A DNA stretch of 64,000 nucleotides, taken from positions 62,001 through 126,000 of the forward strand of contig CAVQRC010000019.1 in assembly GCA_963715045.1 (NCBI GenBank), written 5' to 3'. The notes under the pieces are model-generated. The model searched no databases and had not been told where the DNA came from. It was given only the letters and a program-made list of their open reading frames with translations. The stretch comes from CAVQRC01 sp963715045. GTDB taxonomy: Bacteria; Planctomycetota; Planctomycetia; Pirellulales; Lacipirellulaceae. Position numbers and translations under genes: made by a program. This document shows, in pieces, positions 57,328-64,000 of this stretch. Every line of letters begins with the position of its first letter. Position 1 is the stretch's first letter.

Positions 57328-59710
57328 GCGGCGATCTTTCTGGATTTTCGATGTTCGAGCTGTTCAAGACCGAAGCGGAATCGCATTCGGCGGCCTTGAA
57401 CGAGGGACTGCTGGCGATCGAGGCCTCGCCGTCCGATCTATCTCACATCGAGCAACTGATGCGGGCCGCCCACTCGATCAAGGGTGCTGCGCGGATCGTA
57501 GACATGGATCTCATCGTCGAACTGGCGCACGCGATGGAAGACTGTTTCGTCGCCGTGCAGCGGGGCACCGAACACCTCACGACGGCCCGTGTCGACCAGT
57601 TGCTGAAGGGGGTCGACGTCTTTGAGGAACTTTCGCGACTGAAGGAAAGCCAACTTGATGAATGGCTCGCGGCGCATCAGGAGAGCTGCGGGCAACTGAC
57701 TGAATCACTGCGGCGTCCGGCTGAAGAACGGCCATCCGATCCGCCAGCCACTCCGCCGGTCGAGGCTCGAGACGAGCGTTCCGAGCCCGCTCCGGACGAA
57801 GTACGAAGCTGCCGAGCGCGGCGGTGGCGGACGATGTGCACGAACCTTCGCCCCCGCAGCACGAGCCGCCCGCGGCAGAAGCATCGCCGCCCACCGTCGA
57901 GACGAAAGCCACCGTCGAGTTGAAAGTCGCGGGCGAAACGAAAGCCGCAGGCGAGTCGAAGCCGGAGCCGGTGGCCGAACAGCGGACCGTACCGGTCAAC
58001 GCGGCGAATCTCGATCGAATCATGCGGTTGGCCAGCGAGTCGATGGTCGAGTCGCGTCACTTGCAGACGATGCAGCAGTCGCTGGCCAGGTTGCTCGAGG
58101 TACATCGTCACTACGATCAAGCGCTCCAACGCCTCGGCGGTACGAAGCCCTTGGGCGACCAGGCGGCGACGGCGCTCGAAGAGCTGCGGGGGCTGGGTCG
58201 CCAGTCGGAAGAGATCCTCCAGGACCATTCGCGTCGCCTGGAACGGGCGTTGTGGAAATCGGAACGCACGTCGACGGCCCTCTACCACCAGGTCATCAGC
58301 AGCCGGATGCGGCCTTTCAGCGAAGGCACGCAGGCCTTTCGCCGGATGACTCGAGATCTGGCGAAATCGCTCGGCAAACGGGTCACCTTCGAGGTTGTCG
58401 GCGGTACGGTTGCCGTGGATCGCGACATTCTCAGGAAGCTCGAAGCGCCGTTGAATCACATCCTCCGAAACTGCATCGATCACGGGATCGAGACACCGGA
58501 GCACCGCCGCGTCGCCGGGAAGCCGGAAGCCGGCAGCGTCAAGCTGGAAGCCCGGCATCACGCCGGAATGCTCACGATCGAAGTGCGGGATGACGGTCGC
58601 GGAATCGCGGCCGACGCGTTGCGGGATAAGATCGTCGCCCGCGGCCTGGTCGATGCGGCCATGGCAGCCTCCTTGAGTACCGCCGAACTCTTCGAATTTC
58701 TGTTCCTGCCAGGGTTTTCGACGGCGACCCAGGTGACCGAGGTTTCCGGACGCGGCGTGGGACTCGACGTCGTGCGGTCGATGGTCCAGGAGGTCTCCGG
58801 AACCGTACGCGTCGAATCGGAGCCCGGGAGAGGTTCCGTCTTCACATTGCACCTGCCGGTGACGCTGTCGGTCATTCGCGCCGCCCTGGCCGAGATCGCC
58901 GGCGAGTTGTACGCATTTCCACTGGCCAAACTGGAGCGGATCGTCCGCGTGCCGCTGGACGAGATTCGACCTGTCCAGGGAAAGCAGCAGTTTGTGCTCG
59001 ATGACACGTCGGTCGGGCTCGTGCATGGGACGGAAGTGCTGGAAGTCAGCGGTGACTCATCCGCCGCGGATGCATTGAGCGTCGTGGTGATTGGACAGGG
59101 AGAGCACCTGTGCGGCATCGTCGTCGATCGCTTCATCGGCGAGCAGGATCTTGTGGTTCGACCGTTGGACCCCCGCCTGGGCAAGGTCCTGCACATTTCT
59201 TCTGCCGCGGTGACCGAAGAAGGAGAGCCGCTGCTGATCATCGATGTCGAGGACCTGCTCAATTCGATCCGGGAACTGCTCGGCGAAGGGCGCCTGCGAG
59301 GCATGACCTCGTTGGCCGCCCACGAAGTACAGGCCCGCCCCCGGGTTCTGGTGGTCGACGACTCGATCACCGTCCGCGAGGTGCAGCGGCAACTGCTCAC
59401 GGCACACGGTTACGACGTCGATGTGGCCGTCGACGGCCAGGATGGGTGGCACGCCCTCAGAGCGAACGCGTATGATTTGCTGATCAGCGATGTTGACATG
59501 CCCCGGATGAACGGCTTCGAGTTGATCAACGCCGTCCGTCAGGATCCGAGATTCGAACAGCTTCCCATCATCATCGTGTCGTACAAAGATCGTGAAGAAG
59601 ATCGCCTCCAGGGGTTCGAGGTCGGAGCGAACGCGTATCTCACCAAGGGCAGCTTTCAGGACGAATCGTACATCAAGACGGTGGTCGACCTGATCGGAGA
59701 ACTCGCTTGA
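57324..59710 (+). CDS. Hybrid CheA-REC kinase (WspE position; one frameshift)
   Basis: Starts at ATG 57324. HPt with the phosphoacceptor His at about residue 50 (AAHSIKGAARIV). The frame changes in an acidic linker near 57800. From about 57824 the rest is read: dimerisation helix (MRLASESMVESRHLQTM), HATPase with NHILRNCIDHGIE, DDGRGI and GRGVGLDVVRSMV, a CheW-like region (~340-480 of this part), and a receiver with LVVDDSITVREV and LISDVDMPRMNG near the C-terminus. It autophosphorylates and passes phosphate to its own receiver or to CheB and the output regulator. The frameshift is -1 or +2, within low-conservation sequence. Confidence 0.9.
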
Positions 59711-60768
59711 TTCGCATCGGGATTGTCAACGACGTGAAGATCGCGATCGAAGTTCTTCGCCGCGTCGTTGTCTCCCTGCCGGATGCCGAAGTCGCCTGGA
59801 TCGCGGAAGACGGGCGGGAAGCTGCTTCGAGAAGTGTCAGGGCGATCGGCCGGACCTCGTGCTGATGGACTTGATCATGCCCGTGATGGACGGCGTGGAA
59901 GCCACGCGGCAGATTATGCAGCATTGCCCGTGTCCGATCCTCGTGGTCACGGCCACGGTCACAGGAAATTGCAGCCTGGTCTTCGAATCGCTCGGCCACG
60001 GTGCCCTGGACGCCGTCAATACGCCCGTCTTCGGCCGCGGTGGCGATATCGCCGGCGGCGAGGAATTGGGCCGTAAGATCCGCGACATCGTCCGCTTGCG
60101 GTGCGGCAAGGCCGCGGGGCTCGAAATTCACCCGCAGCAGCCGCCCCTCCGGCCCCCGGTCCTCGACCGGCAGCGCGGTCCCGTTGCTCGCGATCGGCGC
60201 CTCGACGGGCGGGCCGCAGGCATTGGCCACGGTGTTGGCGGCGCTGGTTCCCATTCGCGGCTATGCGGTCGTGATCGTGCAACATCTCGATCAGACCTTT
60301 GTGCCGGGATTCGTCGAATGGCTGGCGTCCGCAACCAAGGCCGAGGTGCGGTCGATCCAGGATGGAGACCAACCGGAATCGGGAACGGTCCACGTCGCCT
60401 GTACTGCGGACCATCTGGTGATCACGTCGTCGGGTGATTTCCACTACGTCGCCGCGCCGGCCGAGCTGGTCTATCGCCCCTCCGTAGACGTCTTGTTCGA
60501 CTCGCTGCTGGCGTCGCGGGTTTCGCCCGGCGTCGCCCTCCTGTTGACGGGAATGGGACGCGACGGTGCGGCCGGCATGAAAGCGCTCAGGGATGCCGGT
60601 TGGAAGACGATTGCCCAGGACCAGCACAGCAGCATCGTCTGGGGCATGCCCGGGGCTGCCGTGAAGCTGAACGCCGCCGACCGGGTGTTGCCGCTGTCAG
60701 AGATCGGTCCCGCGGTCGGGCAGTTGATCAAATCGCGGATCCATACGCCAGGAGCAAGTCATGGTTGA
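59707..60768 (+). CDS. CheB methylesterase (WspF position; two frameshifts)
   Basis: TTG 59707 overlaps the CheA stop. It opens as a WspF-type receiver (IRIGIVNDVKIAIEVLRRVV). The frame moves near 59830, after AEDGREA, and continues with DRPDLVLMDLIMPVMDGVEA, then near 60150 to the methylesterase domain with IGASTGGPQAL (Ser), VQHLDQTFVPGF (His) and LLTGMGRDGAAGM (Asp). It removes methyl groups from the receptor. Its ATG-type overlap with the next gene (60761) shows the two are coupled. Confidence 0.86.
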
Positions 60769-61963
60769 GGAGAATCTCGGCATCAGCCAGCTGGAGCAGC
60801 AGTTCGAACGTGACATCGTCGTGTTGCTCGTCGACGACCAGGCCATCATCGGCGAGGCCGTCCGCCGTATGCTCGCGCCGCACGCCGACATCAAGCTGCA
60901 CTATTGCCAGGATCCGCGGGAAGCACTCGCCCGCGCGGCCGAAGTCTCTGCCACGGTGATCCTTCAGGATCTGGTCATGCCGGAGATCAATGGATTGGAC
61001 CTCGTGCCCCAGTATCGCCAGCAGGAAGCGACCAAAGATACGCCGCTGATCGTGTTGAGCACCAAGGAAGAAGCCGAGACCAAGGCCCAGGCCTTCGCCC
61101 TGGGTGCCAACGACTATCTGGTCAAGTTGCCTGACCCGCTCGAACTCGTGGCCCGGATCCGTTACCACTCCAGGGGCTACATCAGTCTGCTCCAGCGCAA
61201 CCAGGCATTCGAGATGCTGGCCGCCAGCCGCCAACGCCTGGCCGAGCAAATGGAAGCCGGCGCGAAGTACCTCATGGCCCTGCTCCCCACTCCCGTGGAC
61301 GCGCCCGTCAAGGTGACCTGGCGGTACATTCCATCCGCCGACCTGGGCGGCGATACGTTTGGATACCATTGGATCGACGACGATCATTTCGCCATTTACT
61401 TGATCGATGTCACGGGCCATGGTCTCGATTCGGCCTTGTTGTCCGTCACGATCATGAATGTCCTCCGTTCCCGCTCTCTGGCGAGCACCGACTTCTGTCA
61501 CCCAGGCAATGTGATGGCGGCCCTCAACGACGCATTCCGCATGGAGCTCTACGGCGACAAACTGTTCACCATGTGGTACGGCGTCTACGAGCGCTCGACG
61601 AGCACGATTCGCTGGTCCGGCGGCGGACACCCGGACGCTTTGCTGTTCGAGGGCGATGCAAAGCAGCCTGTCACGCTCGACTCGCAAGGCCCCATGATGG
61701 GGATGATGGACTGGCCCGAGTTCGAGATGGGCGAACACCAGATTCAGTCGCCCGCCCGGCTGTTCCTGTTCAGCGACGGGGTCCACGAGATCCAGAAACC
61801 CGAAGGGGGCGAATGGACGTTCGAGGAGTTCGTCGAATTCCTCTCGTCGCAGCCGGCCGATCCCGAGGGCCGCGCGATGGACAGCCTGCTCGCCCACGTC
61901 CGCGAACTTCGCGGCTCCGAGCAACTCGACGACGACTTCTCGATTCTGGAAGCGCAGTTCTAG
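60761..61963 (+). CDS. WspR-like receiver fused to PP2C/SpoIIE-type phosphatase
   Basis: A 400-residue response regulator. The first 150 residues strongly resemble WspR: VVLLVDDQAIIGEAVRRML, ILQDLVMPEINGLDLV (phosphoacceptor Asp), IVLSTKEEAETKAQAFALGANDYLVKLPD and ELVARIRYHSRGYI. Instead of GGDEF, the C-terminus is a PPM/PP2C phosphatase with SADLGGDTFGYHWID (metal Asp), YLIDVTGHGLDSALLS, SGGGHPDALLF and LFLFSDGVHE. The predicted output is Ser/Thr dephosphorylation of a regulatory protein. It ends the operon and is intact. Confidence 0.9.
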   Translation: MVEENLGISQLEQQFERDIVVLLVDDQAIIGEAVRRMLAPHADIKLHYCQDPREALARAAEVSATVILQDLVMPEINGLDLVPQYRQQEATKDTPLIVLSTKEEAETKAQAFALGANDYLVKLPDPLELVARIRYHSRGYISLLQRNQAFEMLAASRQRLAEQMEAGAKYLMALLPTPVDAPVKVTWRYIPSADLGGDTFGYHWIDDDHFAIYLIDVTGHGLDSALLSVTIMNVLRSRSLASTDFCHPGNVMAALNDAFRMELYGDKLFTMWYGVYERSTSTIRWSGGGHPDALLFEGDAKQPVTLDSQGPMMGMMDWPEFEMGEHQIQSPARLFLFSDGVHEIQKPEGGEWTFEEFVEFLSSQPADPEGRAMDSLLAHVRELRGSEQLDDDFSILEAQF

Positions 61964-61997
61964 GGCTACATCCATTCCCAACGGAATCTAGTCGAAC

Positions 61998-62033
61998 GGT
62001 CGTTTAGACGAGTGTCGTTTGGACGGCCAAACG
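61998..62033. promoter_or_regulatory. Palindromic operator-like repeats upstream of TetR gene
   Basis: Two direct copies of GTCGTTTRGACG (61998-62010, 62014-62025) are followed by CGTTTGG-ACGG-CCAAACG (62016-62033). They overlap the gap between the phosphatase and TetR genes. An operator for the regulator is inferred. Confidence 0.45.
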
Positions 62034-62188
62034 CGATCGGTGTGCCTCACGTCCGCGCGGTTTTACGCCATCAAAAAGCGCCAGACGTAGAGCTTTCTTG
62101 ATCCAACGCGATGCGGTGGCCTCTCCGTCAGCGACTTGCCGCCGAATCCCGGCCGTACGAACGAGTCGAACGCCACCGGTTGCAATGC

Positions 62189-62222
62189 TGACGTGATGGC
62201 AATAAAATCCGACATCATGTCA
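62189..62222. promoter_or_regulatory. Inverted repeat at the TetR start
   Basis: TGACGTGAT and ATCATGTCA (8 of 9 pairs) are separated by 16 bases and cover the proposed TetR start. Autoregulation is possible; weak evidence. Confidence 0.35.
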
Positions 62223-62945
62223 GATACAAAGCAATCTCAGATTCGTCGCCGCAACGATCCCAGGAATCGTCCTAAGTTACGGAAGTCCGAACGAACCCGG
62301 CAGGCGATCCTCGATGCTGCGCTGAAATTTCTTTGGACGCATCCCTTCCGCGACTTGACGGTTGCCGAGTTGATGTCGCTTGCCGGCACGAGCCGGTCGG
62401 CGTTCTATCAGTACTTCGAGGACTTGCACGGCTTGATGGAGGCGCTTCTCCACGCCATCGAAGACGATATTTTTGATGTCGCCACACCCTGGTTGCAGGG
62501 TGAAGGTGATCCGCTCCCGCTTCTCGAAGAATCGTTGGAAGGCCTGGTGCGGGTCTGCTATCAGCAGGGCCCGATTTTGAGGGCTGTTTCTGACGCTGCC
62601 CCTATGGATGAACGGTTGGAAAAGGCGTGGACTGATTTCCTTAAAGACTTCGACGACGCAGTGACTCAGCGAATCGAACAACATCAGAAAGCGGGGTTGA
62701 TCCAGCCATTTGACGCACGTCCGGTAGCCATTGCACTCAACCGCATGGATGCCTATTTGCTGATTCACCACTTTGGACGACGCCCGCGAGGAAACCGAGA
62801 TTCAGTTCGGAAAGCGATTCTGCAAGTTTGGGTCTCCACGCTCTACGGCGGTCAGGCGATGAGTGGCGGTGTTGCAGAACATCGAGTCAAAGCGCGCAAA
62901 GACATCAAGATCGAAAGCCTCCTAAGCACATCGAAAGGCACGAAC
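62217..62945 (+). CDS. TetR/AcrR-family regulator, no stop before next gene
   Basis: A TetR DNA-binding domain from ATG 62217: KLRKSERTRQAILDAALKF, DLTVAELMSLAGTSRSAFYQYF (HTH). The ligand domain continues to about LQVWVSTLYGG. The frame runs on without a stop into the DUF1254 protein at 62946, which begins with its own signal peptide and has GAAAGG upstream. A lost stop or an indel is more likely than a true fusion. It likely regulates the next gene or a transporter. Confidence 0.8.
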
Positions 62946-64000
62946 ATGAAACGACAAACGGCAATTGGATCGGCACTGGGGCTATTCATCGGGTTAACCA
63001 TCACTACCACCGGAATTGCACAGGCACCCAAAATGAAAATGACAACGCCGATTCCCCCTGGGATCGCAACGCCGGACAAGCTGGAAACCCGCCTTGGCAC
63101 ACTCACCTCGGTCGATGGAGTTCCTGATGCGGCCACGGCCCAGAAGGTCTATGACAATCTCGACTTCCAGCGGGCTACGCAGGCCTACCTGAACAGCATT
63201 CAGATCGCGTCAATGAACGGCATGCGTGAAGGGATCCTCAAATGGGGACCGGCCAACACGACCGCGTTGCTCTTCGAGAGCCTGATGGATTCCACCACGC
63301 TGTTTCTGACGCCAAACACAACCTCGGTCTATATGCTGCTATGGCTCGAAATGAAGGACGAGCCGTACGTGATCGAAACACCGCCGAACGTCCTGGGCAT
63401 CATTGACGAGTCACTGGTTCCACTACGTCGCCGATTTCGGCAATGCTGGACCCGATAAGGGCATGGGCGGCAAGTTCCTGATCCTGCCTCCCGGCTACAA
63501 GGGAGATGTGCCTGACGGCTATCACGTCGCGCAGTCCGATACCTACGGCAACTGGGTCATCTGGCGAGGCTTTCAAGTGGATGGTGATCCAAAACCGGCG
63601 GTGGATACGACGAAGAAACTTTTCCGCATGTATCCGCTCTCGCAAAAGGACAGCCCGCCGAAGATGAACTTCATCAACGTCTCCGGCAAGGAGTTCAATA
63701 CGATCCATCGCACGGACTACCAGATCTTCGAAGAGATCAACGACGTTGTTCAAGCCGAGCCGAGCGAAGGGCAAGATCCGGAGATCCTGGGTCAGTTGGC
63801 TTCCATCGGTATCAAGAAGGGACAGCCATTCAAGCCTGATGCGCGAATGCGAGAAGATCCTCAACGAGGCCGCTGATGTCGGCGCCGTGACCGTTCGCAC
63901 GCTGACGGCGCACGTCCCCGAGATGAGATGTTTTACTTCTACCCGGGCGAAGGCGTTTGGAGCACGCCGTTCCCTGGCGGGAGTTATGAATTCCTCGATA
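62946..64000 (+). CDS. DUF1254-family exported protein, partial (three frameshifts)
   Basis: Runs off the window end. It starts at ATG 62946 with a signal (ALGLFIGLTITTTGIAQA). The DUF1254 core includes ATAQKVYDNLDFQRATQAYL, ILKWGPANTTALLFESLMD, TLFLTPNTTSVYMLLWLEM and, after a shift near 63415, HWFHYVADFGNAGPDKGMGG, KFLILPPGYKG and YGNWVIWRGFQVDGDP. Further shifts are near 63850 and 63921, with EMFYFYPGEGVW last. DUF1254 proteins are envelope proteins of unknown function, often next to DUF1214. Confidence 0.75.

Noticed and set aside
57677..59026. A 449-codon open frame on the minus strand across cheA
   Set aside because: It is antisense to the conserved CheA catalytic region and has the Arg/His/Asp-rich composition of a GC-rich shadow frame.
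60728..61981. A 417-codon minus-strand frame across the receiver-PP2C gene
   Set aside because: The plus strand holds clear receiver and PP2C motifs; the reverse has no recognisable domain.

Overview
The window reads as GC-rich chromosome from a planctomycete, most like the Pirellulales group. The markers are a DUF1559 pseudopilin-like protein with an H-X9-DG tail, dockerin-like calcium motifs on secreted proteins, one PEP-CTERM tail, the planctomycete N-terminal LEPR-like secretion motif on a metalloprotease, a bacterial MfnB (C1/methanofuran-type enzyme), and many Pro/Ser-rich lipoproteins. There are no phage, integrase, transposase or CRISPR genes. One tRNA gene, tRNA-Ser(GGA), is present.

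Layout. 0-7 kb: a secreted endonuclease/phosphatase-fold protein, a DUF1559 protein behind a Fur-box-like palindrome, then glnS and gltX on the minus strand. 7-19 kb: a membrane protein, an HD/PAS/GGDEF signalling protein, a GNAT acetyltransferase, Mn-type superoxide dismutase, and several lipoprotein or surface proteins. 19-30 kb: RNase D coupled to an NhaD-type antiporter, mfnB, a PHA-system protein, an STN-domain protein, a TPR protein, a thioredoxin-like protein, rho and tRNA-Ser. 30-41 kb: a large matrixin metalloprotease, a methyltransferase, a Fur-box/feoA/feoB iron operon, an esterase, a macrodomain protein, a sphingolipid Delta4-desaturase-like protein and a redoxin. 41-47.6 kb: a badly broken PQQ-propeller/CehA locus, a TadE/TadG pair and a DUF1573 protein. 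47.5-52 kb (minus strand): three enzymes that fit a Weimberg-type oxidative pentose (arabinonate) pathway ending in 2-oxoglutarate.

52.8-62 kb holds the most interesting system. It is a chemosensory operon in the gene order of the Pseudomonas wsp system: MCP, CheW, CheR-TPR, CheW, CheA-REC, CheB, response regulator. The last gene keeps a WspR-like receiver, but the diguanylate cyclase is replaced by a PP2C/SpoIIE-type serine phosphatase. The predicted output is therefore protein dephosphorylation (partner-switching style) rather than c-di-GMP. No STAS anti-anti-sigma or kinase partner is visible in the window. After it come a TetR regulator and a DUF1254 protein cut by the window end.

Two cautions. 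At least 18 apparent single-base indels interrupt conserved reading frames, and most look like one extra base. They cluster at 0-5 kb, 42-48 kb and 57-64 kb and hit essential genes such as glnS, so sequencing or assembly error is likely. Second, three small repeat families (a REP-like palindrome, a ~75 bp inverted-orientation element and an AT-rich repeat island) lie between genes and are described separately.
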